NCBI RefSeq assembly: GCF_025376885.1 | Contig: NZ_JAHUBR010000001.1 | Coordinates: 1,798,001-1,862,000, forward strand | Source: Pseudoruegeria sp. SHC-113 | GTDB taxonomy: Bacteria; Pseudomonadota; Alphaproteobacteria; Rhodobacterales; Rhodobacteraceae | Reading direction: 5' to 3' | DNA: 64,000 bases | In this document: positions 8,496 to 17,169 of the stretch, piece after piece | Position numbering within the stretch: position 1 is the stretch's first letter | Layout: every line of letters starts with the position of its first letter | Made by a program: the position numbers and the translations under genes | The notes under the pieces: generated by a model | What the model was told of the DNA's origin: nothing | What the model saw: the letters and a program-made list of their open reading frames with translations, nothing else | Databases searched by the model: none

Positions 8496-8972
8496 TCACA
8501 CGCTCCGTTTCAGATGCGCCAGCCGGTCCAGCGCCCCTTGCAGGATATAGCCCGCCGCCACGTGGTCGATCACCTCGGAGCGACGTTTTCGTGTCGTATC
8601 CGCCTCAAGCAGCGCTCTTTCAGCGGCCACGGTAGAGAGCCGCTCGTCCCAATAGGTGATGGGGAGATCGGTGAGGCCCGTCAGATTGCGGGCAAAGGCG
8701 CGGGTCTTCTGGCAGCGGGGTCCTTCGGTGCCATCCATGTTGCGCGGCAGGCCCAGAACGATGCCACCGATGGACCGTTTTTCAAGGATCGCCAGTAGGG
8801 CGGCGGCGTCCACGCCGAATTTCTTGCGCCGGATGGTTTCCAGCGGGGTGGCCACCGACAGGAAGCTGTCGCTCACCGCCACGCCGATTGTTTTCTCGCC
8901 AAAATCAAGCCCGGCGAGCGCGCGCATCGGGGGCAGGGCGGCGGCGAATTCCTCGATCGTTTCACAGATCAC
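8496..8972 (-). CDS. ruvX: Holliday junction resolvase-like protein RuvX (YqgF)
   Basis: RNase H-fold nuclease of the YqgF/RuvX family, implicated in 16S rRNA 5'-end maturation and in Holliday junction resolution. The first catalytic aspartate lies in LAGLDFGEKTIGVAVSD. The second motif is IGGIVLGLPRNMDGTEGPR, and the last includes YWDERLSTVAAERALLEAD with RKRRSEVIDHVAAGYILQ. I chose the GTG at 8972, giving 158 residues; it overlaps the ccmI stop as GTGA. An upstream frame extension to 9119 has no homology and overlaps ccmI coding. Confidence 0.92.
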   Translation of the reverse strand: MICETIEEFAAALPPMRALAGLDFGEKTIGVAVSDSFLSVATPLETIRRKKFGVDAAALLAILEKRSIGGIVLGLPRNMDGTEGPRCQKTRAFARNLTGLTDLPITYWDERLSTVAAERALLEADTTRKRRSEVIDHVAAGYILQGALDRLAHLKRSV

Positions 8973-10204
8973 TGCAGCACGCCTGCGGCCTGCGCCGCCT
9001 CCCGCAGGAGGGCAAGATCCTGATCGTTGCCCGCGAAGACGGCCTGGGATTCCTTCCAGATCGCATCGGCCTGCCCGATCTCGCCCAATACGCCATAGGC
9101 GCGGATCAGGCGGGCCCATTCCTCGGCGGGGCCGCCATCGGTGGCGAGCCTGTCGGCAAGGCCCGCGACCATGCCCCGGATCATCGCATCGCGATCCTCG
9201 GCATCCATCTCGCTGGCCGCCTGCATGTCCTCGGCGGTCGGGCCAGAGAGCGCCTCGCCCTCGGGCGCAGGCGGCGTGAACTCGACCCCGGCGCGCATCG
9301 CGGCCTCGGGGATCTGGCCCAGAAGCGCGTCATACCACGGATCCTCGGGCGTGCTGTCGTTCAGCAGGCCGCGCCACATGCGGTAGCCCATGTCAGGGCG
9401 CGCCGTCTGCATGAAGAGAAGGCCCGAGTAATAGCGCGCGGTGCCGTTGGTGGCGTCCCGGCGCAGGGCTTCCGTGAGCGCCTCTTCGGCCTCTGGCGAG
9501 ACATAGCCCCCGGCAGCAAGGACCATCATATCGGCAAGGGCGGCGTAATCCTCGGCGCGCACGGCATCGCCCTTCAGGTCGATCACCCGCGATTGCGCCT
9601 GGTGGGCGGCGACGAAATTGCCAAGCGCGCTTTCGTTCACGGCCAGCAGCTGGAAGCCGCGGATATCGTCGCCCCGTTCGGCCACGGCGGCGCGCAGCCG
9701 CTCCACAAGCTCCACATGGCGCGGATCGGCCGGGATCGGCGGCAGGCGTGAAGCCTCCTCGGCAGCCGCCTGACGCGGGCGGCTTTCGCGCAGTTCCTCG
9801 GCGAATGTGATGCGCGCCTGCAGCGGCAGATCGCCATAGCCCGGCGCACCGAGCCAGACGTAAAGCCCATAAGTCCCACCCAGAACCGACAGCGCACAGA
9901 CCGCCGCCATCGCCAGCGTCGCGCCTCGCGGGGCCTCCCGGCTGGGGGCCACGGATTTGGCGGCGCGGTCGGCCTCAAGGATGCGGCGCTGGATTTCCAG
10001 CCGGGCGCGTTCGGCGTCATCCTCGCCCACAACGCCCCGTGCCACATCGCGTTCGATGGATTTCAACTGGTCGCGGTAGACGGCAATATCGGGGTTCTCG
10101 GCCCCGGCCCCGGCCCCTGCCTGCGGTGCGCGCCGCAGCAGCGCCAGCAGAAGCAGGCAAAGAGAGCCTAAGCCGATGATGCCGGTGGCCAGCCAGAAAG
10201 CCAT
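8969..10204 (-). CDS. ccmI: Cytochrome c biogenesis protein CcmI
   Basis: Membrane-anchored TPR protein that holds apocytochrome c for heme ligation (system I). The 411-residue protein starts MAFWLATGIIGLGSLCLLLLA (first transmembrane helix). A cytoplasmic loop with YRDQLKSIERDVARG and ERARLEIQRRILEADR, the CcmI leucine-zipper-like region, follows. A second helix, GATLAMAAVCALSVLGGTYG, leads into a periplasmic TPR domain (VELVERLRAAVAERGDD, GYRMWRGLLN). The ATG at 10204 has a GGAGAA site just upstream; an ATG at 10282 would add an unlikely basic leader. It is divergent from soxB and its stop overlaps the ruvX start. Confidence 0.92.
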   Translation of the reverse strand: MAFWLATGIIGLGSLCLLLLALLRRAPQAGAGAGAENPDIAVYRDQLKSIERDVARGVVGEDDAERARLEIQRRILEADRAAKSVAPSREAPRGATLAMAAVCALSVLGGTYGLYVWLGAPGYGDLPLQARITFAEELRESRPRQAAAEEASRLPPIPADPRHVELVERLRAAVAERGDDIRGFQLLAVNESALGNFVAAHQAQSRVIDLKGDAVRAEDYAALADMMVLAAGGYVSPEAEEALTEALRRDATNGTARYYSGLLFMQTARPDMGYRMWRGLLNDSTPEDPWYDALLGQIPEAAMRAGVEFTPPAPEGEALSGPTAEDMQAASEMDAEDRDAMIRGMVAGLADRLATDGGPAEEWARLIRAYGVLGEIGQADAIWKESQAVFAGNDQDLALLREAAQAAGVLQ

Positions 10205-10419
10205 GGATTTTCTCCGTCGTTCCGTGTTTGCTTGAGGTCTATATAGTTTTGAAAGCCGCCTAAAGGCGCAAAAGCGCCGCAAGCCCGCTCACATTTTGCT
10301 CAAGGGCGCAGCCGATGTCGCAGAATGCGTCGTTTTCGCCGCTCGCAGTTGCCAGCGGGCTGGCCGAATATACGAAGACATTTGCAGGTTTTCCGTCACC
10401 ACCGGATTCGATGAGGCCC

Positions 10420-11664
10420 ATGAAACGATACTCCGCTTTCGCCATCGCCAAGGAAGCCCTCACCGGGCATCAGGGCTGGAAACGGGCCTGGGCCAAGGCC
10501 CAGCCGAAGAAGAAATACGACGTGATCGTCGTGGGCGCCGGGGGGCACGGGCTGGCGACGGCCTATTACCTCGGCAAGAATTTCGGCATCAAGAATGTGG
10601 CCATCCTCGAGAAGGGCTGGCTCGGCGGCGGCAACACCGGGCGCAACACCACGATCATCCGCTCCAACTACCTGCAGGACCCGTCCGCCGCGATCTACGA
10701 GAAGGCCCGCAGCCTCTACGAAACCATGAGCCAGGATCTGAACTACAACGTGATGTTCAGCCCCCGCGGCGTGATGATGCTGGCCCAGACCGAACACGAG
10801 GTACGCGGCTACAAACGCACCGCCGCTGCCAATGCGTTTCAGGGGGTGGAAACCGAGTTCATCAGCGCGGCCCGCGTCAAAGAGCTCTGCCCGATCATGA
10901 ACATCGACGGCCCCCGCTATCCGGTGCTGGGCGCGCTCTGGCAGCCGCGCGGCGGCACCGCGCGCCACGATGCCGTGGCCTGGGGCTACGCGCGCGCCTG
11001 CTCGGCGATGGGGATGGACATCATCCAGAAATGCGAAGTCACCGGCGTGCACAGCGCAGGCGGCAAGGTCGTGGGCGTGGACACCACCAAGGGCGCCATC
11101 GATTGCGACAAGCTCGCCATGGTCGTGGCCGGGCATTGCTCGCATCTGGCCGATATGGCCGGCTTCCGTCTGCCGGTGGAAAGCGTGGCGCTGCAGGCGC
11201 TGGTGAGCGAGCCGATCAAACCCTGCATGGACGTGGTGGTCATGGCCAACACGGTGCACGGCTACATGAGCCAGTCCGACAAGGGCGAAATGGTGATCGG
11301 CGGCGGCACGGACGCGTTTAACAACTACACCCAGCGCGGCAGCTTCCACCACATCGAGGAGACCGTGCGCGCTTTGGTGGAAACCTTCCCGATGATCTCC
11401 CGGCTGAAGATGCTGCGCCAATGGGGCGGCATCGTGGATGTCACCGGCGATCGCTCCCCGATCCTGTCCAAAACGCCCGTCGAAGGGATCTTCGTGAACT
11501 GCGGCTGGGGCACCGGCGGCTTCAAGGCGATCCCCGGCTCCGGCTGGGGCATGGCCGAACTCGTCGCCAAGGGCCATTCGCCGCTGACAGAGGATTTCGG
11601 CCTCAACCGCTTCACCGAGGGCCGCTTCATCGATGAAAGCGTCGCGGCGGGGGTGGCACATTGA
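10420..11664 (+). CDS. soxB: Sarcosine oxidase subunit beta
   Basis: FAD/FMN-bearing catalytic subunit of heterotetrameric sarcosine oxidase, which oxidises sarcosine to glycine, a C1 unit (5,10-methylene-THF) and hydrogen peroxide. The 414-residue protein has the dinucleotide motif DVIVVGAGGHGLATAYYLG (GAGGHG at 39-44), LGGGNTGRNTTIIRSNY and a C-terminal FAD segment GWGTGGFKAIPGSGWGMAEL. I chose the ATG at 10420 with GAGG just upstream; the frame stays open to 10315 but that extension resembles nothing. It is first in a soxB-D-A-G cluster, although palindromic elements interrupt the spacing. Confidence 0.96.
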   Translation: MKRYSAFAIAKEALTGHQGWKRAWAKAQPKKKYDVIVVGAGGHGLATAYYLGKNFGIKNVAILEKGWLGGGNTGRNTTIIRSNYLQDPSAAIYEKARSLYETMSQDLNYNVMFSPRGVMMLAQTEHEVRGYKRTAAANAFQGVETEFISAARVKELCPIMNIDGPRYPVLGALWQPRGGTARHDAVAWGYARACSAMGMDIIQKCEVTGVHSAGGKVVGVDTTKGAIDCDKLAMVVAGHCSHLADMAGFRLPVESVALQALVSEPIKPCMDVVVMANTVHGYMSQSDKGEMVIGGGTDAFNNYTQRGSFHHIEETVRALVETFPMISRLKMLRQWGGIVDVTGDRSPILSKTPVEGIFVNCGWGTGGFKAIPGSGWGMAELVAKGHSPLTEDFGLNRFTEGRFIDESVAAGVAH

Positions 11665-11690
11665 TGTGTAATTCTTCTGATTTTTCTTAT

Positions 11691-11775
11691 GCCCGGTGCC
11701 CGGCACCGGGCCGCGCTCGACCCTCCCCCCGGGAGGGCGCTTTCCGCGGCCCCCCAGGCTCGGGCGCTGCCCTCC
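11691..11775. repeat. Family A palindromic intergenic element, copy 2 (inside the sox cluster)
   Basis: Starts with the hairpin GCCCGGTG-cccgg-CACCGGGC (11691-11711) and continues with a GC-rich branched part containing CCCTCCC-ccc-GGGAGGG (11721-11737). The outer arms are less well preserved than in other copies. It sits between soxB and soxD, in the middle of a presumed operon, and so could act as an RNA processing or attenuation site (inference). Confidence 0.7.
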
Positions 11776-11797
11776 TGTACTGCAAGGAGTCCGCCAA

Positions 11798-12121
11798 ATG
11801 CTGATCCTCACCTGCCCCTATTGCGGCGTCACCGGCGAAGAAACCGAATTCGCGGCGGGCGGCGAAGCCCATCTCAAACGCTTCGGCCCCGGCTCCTCGG
11901 ATGCGGAGTTCGAAAGCTATCTCTTTGCCCGCAAGAACGAAAAAGGCGTCACCTTCGAGCGCTGGCGCCACGCCAACGGCTGCGGGAAATGGTTCCACGC
12001 CGCCCGCTGCACCGTGACGCTCGAAGTCTTCGGCACCTACAAGGCGCAGGTCACCGAACCCCCGGCAGAGATCCTCGCCACCATCAGAAAGCGCCGCCCC
12101 GGTTGGGAGCCTGCCGCCTGA
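11798..12121 (+). CDS. soxD: Sarcosine oxidase subunit delta
   Basis: Small zinc-binding subunit of heterotetrameric sarcosine oxidase. The 107-residue protein starts MLILTCPYCG; the expected zinc ligands are visible as Cys6, Cys9, His58 and Cys62 (in RWRHANGCGKWFHAARC). The C-terminus ends RRPGWEPAA, usual for the family. The ATG at 11798 is preceded by AAGGAG at 11784-11789, which decides the start over an open in-frame extension back to 11696 that runs through the palindromic element. It lies between soxB and soxA. Confidence 0.95.
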   Translation: MLILTCPYCGVTGEETEFAAGGEAHLKRFGPGSSDAEFESYLFARKNEKGVTFERWRHANGCGKWFHAARCTVTLEVFGTYKAQVTEPPAEILATIRKRRPGWEPAA

Positions 12122-12125
12122 TGCG

Positions 12126-12180
12126 CCCACTTTGTTCTGAAAATATCTCCGGGGGGTGCGGGGGGCAGGCAGCCCCCCGC
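12126..12180. repeat. Family B intergenic element, copy 1 (inverted)
   Basis: Begins with the complement of the conserved tail (CCCACTTTGTTCTG then AAAATATCTC) and continues into a perfect hairpin, GCGGGGGGC-aggca-GCCCCCCGC (12158-12180). The 24-base tail at 12126-12149 is the exact reverse complement of 22625-22648. It occupies the soxD-soxA gap. Confidence 0.8.
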
Positions 12181-12212
12181 GTCCTCCGCCAGCCACGCAG
12201 GAACCCGCGCCC

Positions 12213-15200
12213 ATGAGCACCCGTCTCGCCACCCAAGGCCGCCTGATCGACCGCGAGAAGCGGCTGGAGTTCACCTTCAACGGCAAGCGCCTGCAGGGCT
12301 ACGCCGGCGACACGCTCGCCGCCGCGCTGCTGGCCAATGATCAGATGCTCGTGGGCCGCTCGTTCAAATACCACCGCCCGCGCGGCATTCTTGCCTCCGG
12401 TGCCGAAGAGCCCAACGCGCTTGTCAACCTTGGCGAGGGCGGTCGGTTTGAGCCCAACCAGCGTGTCACCACCACCGAGCTGTTTGACGGGCTCAAAGCC
12501 ACCTCGCAGAACCATTTCCCGAGCCTTGAGTTCGACATCGGCGAGATCAACAACTCGCTGGCCCGCTTCCTGCCCGCAGGTTTCTACTACAAAACCTTCA
12601 TCCACCCGCGCTTCGCGTGGAAACATATCTTCGAGCCCGTGATCCGCCATTCCGCCGGCCTCGGCAAAGCCCCGAAAGAGGCTGACGCGGACCGCTACGA
12701 GCATTTCTACGCTTTCGTGGACGTGCTGGTGATCGGCGGCGGCATCGCCGGGCTTCAGGCCGCGAAAGCCGCCGGTGAGGCCGGGGCCAAGGTTCTGCTG
12801 ATCGAACAGGAGGCCCACTGGGGCGGCCGCGCGCCGGTGGACGGCGCCGAGATCGACGGGAAACCGGCCGAAGACTGGGTGAAGGACACCCTGCAAACCC
12901 TTGAAGGCATGGAGAATGTCACCCTTCGCAATCGGATGGTGGGCGCAGGCGTCTATGATCACGGCTATGCGCTGGGGTATGAGCGCCTCGCCGATCACAT
13001 TCCGGGAAGCGATCTTCCGCGCCACCGGCTCTGGCGGATCCGCGCGAAACAGATCGTCACCGCGACAGGGGCCATCGAACGCCCGCTCTCCTTCGCCGGA
13101 AACGACATCCCCGGCGTGATGCTGGCCTCCGCCGTGCGCGATTACGTGGTGAACTACGGCGTTTCACCGGGCGACCGGACCGTTGTCGTCACCAACAACG
13201 ATGATGCCTACCGCACCGCGCTTTGCCTGAAGAAGGCCGGGCTCGACGTGCCGATGATCGTGGACGTGCGCCCGCTCGTCACCGCGCCGCTGGCCACGCA
13301 GGCCCTGCAGGCCGGGATCCGGGTGGAAACCGGCAAGGGCATCGCCAAGGTCAAGGGCCGCAAGCGCGTCACCGGCGTGGCGCTGTGCCTGCAGGCGGGC
13401 GAGGGTAGCGTGATCGAAGAGGTTAAATGCGATGCCGTGGCCATGTCCGGCGGCTTCTCGCCCGTGGTGCACCTCTGGTCCCATTGCGGCGGGAAGCTGA
13501 CATGGGATGCCGCGCAGGCCCATTTCAAACCCGATCCCACCCGCGCCCCCACCGGGGCGCAAGGGGAGGCTTTCGTCGCTACCGCGGGCATGGCCTCGGG
13601 CGCGATGAGCACGGGCGATGTGCTGGCCGATGCCGATGCCGCCGGGAAAGCCGCCGCCAAATCCGCAGGCTTCACCCCGCGCCGTTTCGCTGCGCCGAAG
13701 GCGGCTGCGGAGCCTTGCGAGCCGATGGCCCCGGTCTGGATGATGCCGCAGGGGGCCTCGCTGGATCTGCGCATGAAGATGTGGCTCGATTTCCAGAACG
13801 ATGTGAAAGTGTCGGACGTGCAGCTCGCCGCGCGCGAGGGCTATGAGAGTGTCGAACACACCAAGCGCTACACCACGCTCGGCATGGCCACCGATCAGGG
13901 GAAACTCTCCAACATCAACGGCTTGGCCGTGCTTGCTGATGCACTTGGGGAGGATATTCCGCAGGTCGGCACCACCACCTTCCGCCCGCCCTACACGCCC
14001 ATCTCCATGGGCGCGATTGCCGGGGAAGCGCGGGGCGCGATCTTCCAGCCCCTGCGCCGCACGCCGATCCACGGCTGGCACGAGACCCACGGCGCCCATT
14101 GGGAGCCTGTCGGCCACTGGCGCCGCCCCTATGCCTTCCCAAAAGCCGGCGAAAGCGTCGAAGAGGCCGTGCACCGCGAGGTGCTCAACACCCGCAAGCG
14201 CGTCGGTCTGCTGGATGCCTCCACGCTGGGCAAGCTCGTGGTGAAAGGGCCGGATGCGGGCAAGTTCCTCGACATGCTCTACACCAACATGATGAGCACG
14301 CTGCCCGTGGGCCGATGCCGCTACGGGCTGATGTGCAACGAGAACGGCTTCCTCTCTGACGACGGCGTCGTGGCGCGGATCGACGAGGAGACATGGCTCT
14401 GCCACACCACCTCGGGCGGGGCGGACCGGATCCATCAGTGGATGGAGGAATGGCTGCAGACCGAATGGTGGGACTGGAAGGTCTACGTCGCCAATCTCAC
14501 CGAACAATACGCCCAGATCGCCGTTGTCGGCCCCGATGCCCGCCATGTGCTGGAGCGGCTGGGCGGCATGGACGTGTCCAAAGAAACGCTGCCCTTCATG
14601 GGCTGGCAGGAAGGCAAGCTCGGCGATTTTGACGCGCGCGTCTTCCGCATCTCCTTCTCCGGAGAACTCTCCTACGAGATCGCGGTGCCGGCCTCGCAGG
14701 GCATGGCCTTCTGGGAGGCGCTCTTGGAGGTGGGCAGCGCCTACGGGATGCAGCCCTATGGCACCGAAGCGCTGCACATCATGCGGGCCGAAAAGGGCTT
14801 CATCATGATCGGCGACGAGACCGACGGCACGGTGATCCCGCAGGATCTGGGCCTTGGCTGGGCGATCAGCAAGAAGAAAGAGGATTACCTCGGCAAACGC
14901 GCGCAGGCGCGTTCGCATATGGACAACCCGGACCGCTGGCAGCTCGTGGGGCTAGAAACCGTGGACGGCTCGGTGCTGCCCGATGGCTGCTACGCGATCG
15001 GCGAGGGCACCAATGCCAATGGGCAATCCGAGATGTTTGGCCGGGTGACCTCCACCTACCACTCGCCGACGCTCGGCAAGGGCATCGCCATGGGGCTCGT
15101 GCAAAACGGCCCTTCGCGCATGGGCGAGGTGATCCGCTTTGGCCTGCCCGACAAGAGCTTCGTGGAGGCGCGGATCGTGGATCCTGTCTTCTACGACAAG

Positions 15201-15224
15201 GAAGGGGAGAAGCAGAATGTCTGA
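12213..15224 (+). CDS. soxA: Sarcosine oxidase subunit alpha
   Basis: Large subunit of heterotetrameric sarcosine oxidase, 1003 residues, the expected length. Domain order: an N-terminal ferredoxin-like domain (FTFNGKRLQGYAGDTLAAAL); an NAD-binding Rossmann domain from about residue 170 (VLVIGGGIAGLQAAKAAGEA); a disulfide-reductase-like middle region (VTATGAIERPLSFAGNDIPG); and a C-terminal GcvT-like aminomethyltransferase domain from about residue 620 that transfers the C1 unit to tetrahydrofolate. The start is ATG 12213 after CAGGAA; an upstream frame extension runs through the family B element. The stop overlaps soxG by eight bases. Confidence 0.96.
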   Translation: MSTRLATQGRLIDREKRLEFTFNGKRLQGYAGDTLAAALLANDQMLVGRSFKYHRPRGILASGAEEPNALVNLGEGGRFEPNQRVTTTELFDGLKATSQNHFPSLEFDIGEINNSLARFLPAGFYYKTFIHPRFAWKHIFEPVIRHSAGLGKAPKEADADRYEHFYAFVDVLVIGGGIAGLQAAKAAGEAGAKVLLIEQEAHWGGRAPVDGAEIDGKPAEDWVKDTLQTLEGMENVTLRNRMVGAGVYDHGYALGYERLADHIPGSDLPRHRLWRIRAKQIVTATGAIERPLSFAGNDIPGVMLASAVRDYVVNYGVSPGDRTVVVTNNDDAYRTALCLKKAGLDVPMIVDVRPLVTAPLATQALQAGIRVETGKGIAKVKGRKRVTGVALCLQAGEGSVIEEVKCDAVAMSGGFSPVVHLWSHCGGKLTWDAAQAHFKPDPTRAPTGAQGEAFVATAGMASGAMSTGDVLADADAAGKAAAKSAGFTPRRFAAPKAAAEPCEPMAPVWMMPQGASLDLRMKMWLDFQNDVKVSDVQLAAREGYESVEHTKRYTTLGMATDQGKLSNINGLAVLADALGEDIPQVGTTTFRPPYTPISMGAIAGEARGAIFQPLRRTPIHGWHETHGAHWEPVGHWRRPYAFPKAGESVEEAVHREVLNTRKRVGLLDASTLGKLVVKGPDAGKFLDMLYTNMMSTLPVGRCRYGLMCNENGFLSDDGVVARIDEETWLCHTTSGGADRIHQWMEEWLQTEWWDWKVYVANLTEQYAQIAVVGPDARHVLERLGGMDVSKETLPFMGWQEGKLGDFDARVFRISFSGELSYEIAVPASQGMAFWEALLEVGSAYGMQPYGTEALHIMRAEKGFIMIGDETDGTVIPQDLGLGWAISKKKEDYLGKRAQARSHMDNPDRWQLVGLETVDGSVLPDGCYAIGEGTNANGQSEMFGRVTSTYHSPTLGKGIAMGLVQNGPSRMGEVIRFGLPDKSFVEARIVDPVFYDKEGEKQNV

Positions 15225-15786
15225 TCTCGCAGTCAGCGCGCTTGCGGGCGCTCAAAGCTCCGGTATTGCCAAGGTCTCCGAGGCGGGTATGCGCGGCATG
15301 ATCACCCTGCGCGGCGATTTTGCCGATGCCGGCTTTGCCGAGGCGGTGAAAGCGGTGACAGGCTGCGATCTGCCCGGCCAACGGAACGTGGCGGAGCAGG
15401 GCGGCAAGGGCGTGGCCTGGATGTCGCCCGATGAGGTGCTGATCATGGTGCCCCATGATGAGGCCGAGGCCGCCGTTGCGCAGCTTTGCCAAGCTTTGAA
15501 GGGCAGCCATTTCATGGCAGTCAACGTCTCGGACGCGCGGGCGGTTTTCACCATTGAAGGATCGGGCGCGCGCGAGGTGCTGGCCAAACTCGCCCCGGTG
15601 GATCTGTCACCGGAGGCCTTCGGCACAGGCGAGATCCGCCGCACGCGGCTGGCGCAGGTGCCCGCGGCCTTCTGGATGTCGGGCGATGAGGAGTTAACCC
15701 TCGTGGCCTTCCGCTCGGTGGCGCAATACGTGTTTGATCTGCTCACGATGAGCGCCTCCGAAGGCAGTGAGGTCGGATTTTTCTGA
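15217..15786 (+). CDS. soxG: Sarcosine oxidase subunit gamma
   Basis: Structural subunit of heterotetrameric sarcosine oxidase, related to the GcvT fold. The 189-residue protein contains GCDLPGQRNVAEQGGKGVAW, WMSPDEVLIMVPHDEAEA, FTIEGSGAREVLAKLAPVDL and the C-terminal FRSVAQYVFDLLTMSA typical of SoxG. The ATG at 15217 overlaps the last eight bases of soxA, indicating translational coupling. No folD or purU gene follows here, unlike many sox loci; sodB comes next after 153 bases. Confidence 0.93.
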   Translation: MSDLAVSALAGAQSSGIAKVSEAGMRGMITLRGDFADAGFAEAVKAVTGCDLPGQRNVAEQGGKGVAWMSPDEVLIMVPHDEAEAAVAQLCQALKGSHFMAVNVSDARAVFTIEGSGAREVLAKLAPVDLSPEAFGTGEIRRTRLAQVPAAFWMSGDEELTLVAFRSVAQYVFDLLTMSASEGSEVGFF

Positions 15787-15939
15787 GAGGCGCGCAGGGT
15801 TCAGGCGGAAAGCGGCAAAGCCCGGGCCGATCCCGCGAAAGCGGCAAGAAATCGGCCCGCCACCCCTTGACCTTTGCCGCCGCCGCATTCCATCTAGCGC
15901 GTGAAGTTATACCTCTCGACCTCGAAAAGGATGATCCCC

Positions 15940-16539
15940 ATGGCTTTTGAACTTCCCGATCTTCCCTACGCTCACGACGCGCTGGCTGATGCCGGCATGT
16001 CCAAGGAGACGCTGGAGTACCACCACGACCTGCACCACAAGGCTTACGTTGACAACGGCAACAAGCTGATCGCCGGCACCGAGTGGGACGGCAAGAGCCT
16101 CGAAGAGATCATTGTCGGCACCTACGACAAATCCGCCGTTGCTCAGAACGGCATCTTCAACAACATCTCCCAACTGTGGAACCACAACCAGTTCTGGGAA
16201 ATGATGGGCCCGGGCAAGTCCGCGATGCCGGGTGAGCTGGAAAAGGCACTGGTTGAGTCCTTCGGCTCCGTCGATGAGTTCAAATCCCAGTTCTCCGCCG
16301 CTGGCGCTGGCCAGTTCGGCTCCGGCTGGGCCTGGCTCGTGAAGAACGCCGACGGCTCGCTTGCCGTGACGAAAACCGAGAACGGCGTGAACCCGCTCTG
16401 CTTCGGCCAGACCGCGCTGCTGGGCTGCGACGTATGGGAGCACTCCTACTACATCGATTTCCGCAACAAGCGCCCGGCCTACCTGACGAACTTCCTCGAC
16501 AATCTCGTCAACTGGGAAAACGTCGCCTCCCGCATGTGA
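15940..16539 (+). CDS. sodB: Superoxide dismutase, Fe type
   Basis: Converts superoxide to oxygen and hydrogen peroxide in the cytoplasm. The 199-residue protein has all four metal ligands: His28 (YHHDLHHKAYV), His82 (QLWNHNQFW), and Asp164 and His168 (DVWEHSYYIDF). The QFGSGWAWLV segment is typical of the family. Fe rather than Mn is the usual form in these bacteria but cannot be proven here. The ATG at 15940 has an AAAAGGA site upstream; an open extension to 15901 is not needed. A clear terminator follows at 16564-16592. Codon use looks highly biased (AAC, AAG, CTG), as expected for an abundant protein. Confidence 0.95.
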   Translation: MAFELPDLPYAHDALADAGMSKETLEYHHDLHHKAYVDNGNKLIAGTEWDGKSLEEIIVGTYDKSAVAQNGIFNNISQLWNHNQFWEMMGPGKSAMPGELEKALVESFGSVDEFKSQFSAAGAGQFGSGWAWLVKNADGSLAVTKTENGVNPLCFGQTALLGCDVWEHSYYIDFRNKRPAYLTNFLDNLVNWENVASRM

Positions 16540-16563
16540 GCGGCTGCGCGACAGACTGAACAG

Positions 16564-16592
16564 AAGCCGTCGGGGTGTCCGGCGGCTTTTTT
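16564..16592 (+). terminator. Rho-independent terminator of sodB
   Basis: Ten-pair stem AAGCCGTCGG / CCGGCGGCTT (one T-G pair) with loop GGTGT, followed by a run of six T. It lies 24 bases after the sodB stop. Confidence 0.88.
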
Positions 16593-16608
16593 CGTGAGAG
16601 CTAGATTG

Positions 16609-16688
16609 GCCTGTTTCACCAGAAACAGGCACGCGCCCGCCCGCCCCACGGCGGGCGCGTATCCGCGCCCACCCGTGCGGCCGCTTTC
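16609..16688. repeat. Family A palindromic intergenic element, copy 3
   Basis: The first hairpin GCCTGTTTC-acca-GAAACAGGC (16609-16630) is followed by a second perfect stem ACGCGCCCGC / GCGGGCGCGT (16631-16640 and 16651-16660) and further GC-rich sequence to about 16688. The two-part plan is that of the other family A copies although the arm sequences differ. It lies between the sodB terminator and the RidA gene. Confidence 0.72.
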
Positions 16689-16729
16689 CGCTTTTTTGCA
16701 ACCTCTTTTTGCGACACGAGACCAAAACC

Positions 16730-17107
16730 ATGCGCAAACATATCTCCCAAGGTTCCCCCTTCGAGGCCGCCATCGGCTATAGCCGCGCCGTCGTGGACGG
16801 CGACTGGATCTTCGTGGCCGGCACCACCGGCTTTGACTACGCCACGATGACGATTTCTGACGACCCTGCCGAACAGGCCGCACAGGCCCTGACCAACATC
16901 GCCTGGGCGCTGGAGCAGGCCGGGGCCAGCCTCGATGACGTTGTGCGCGTGCGCTACATCCTGCCCAACGGCGATGATTTCGAGCCCTGCTGGCCGGTGC
17001 TGGGCAAGGCTTTTGCCGTGGCCAAGCCCGCCGCCACGATGTTCATCGCTGGGCTGGCTGATCCGCGCATGAAGATCGAGATCGAAGTCACCGCGCGCAA
17101 AGGCTGA
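16730..17107 (+). CDS. RidA/YjgF family protein
   Basis: Small trimeric enzyme family that hydrolyses reactive enamine/imine intermediates from PLP enzymes. The 125-residue protein has GYSRAVVDGDWIFVAGTTGF near the N-terminus, a central DDVVRVRYILPNGDDFEP and the C-terminal PAATMFIAGLADPRMKIEIEVTA, which contains the conserved arginine. It differs from classical RidA in the N-terminal half, so it may be one of the RidA subgroups with unknown substrate. ATG 16730 is preferred to a TTG at 16709. A long hairpin separates it from rarD. Confidence 0.85.
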   Translation: MRKHISQGSPFEAAIGYSRAVVDGDWIFVAGTTGFDYATMTISDDPAEQAAQALTNIAWALEQAGASLDDVVRVRYILPNGDDFEPCWPVLGKAFAVAKPAATMFIAGLADPRMKIEIEVTARKG

Positions 17108-17167
17108 GCCTTGCCTTCCCCGCCTGCCTGTGCGCTGGTGCAGACAGGCGAAGCGGGAAAGGCAGGC
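17108..17167 (+). promoter_or_regulatory. Long imperfect hairpin covering the rarD ribosome site
   Basis: Left arm 17113-17131 pairs with right arm 17144-17163: GCCTGT with ACAGGC, then CCTTCCCCGC with GCGGGAAAGG (one mismatch). The outermost bases GCC/GGC extend it further. The right arm contains the purine-rich AAAGGCAGGCGG just before the rarD ATG (17170), so folding would bury the ribosome site. No T run follows, so it is not a standard terminator. Confidence 0.45.
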
Positions 17168-17169
17168 GG

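Noticed and set aside
10315-10419. Extended soxB start at 10315
   Set aside because: The added residues resemble no SoxB sequence, while ATG 10420 has a ribosome site and gives the family length.
10205-10419. A riboswitch ahead of soxB
   Set aside because: The gap holds only a small GGCGC-aaaa-GCGCC hairpin; no conserved glycine or SAM aptamer core is visible.
13164-14918. A 584-codon minus-strand frame opposite soxA
   Set aside because: Antisense shadow of soxA.
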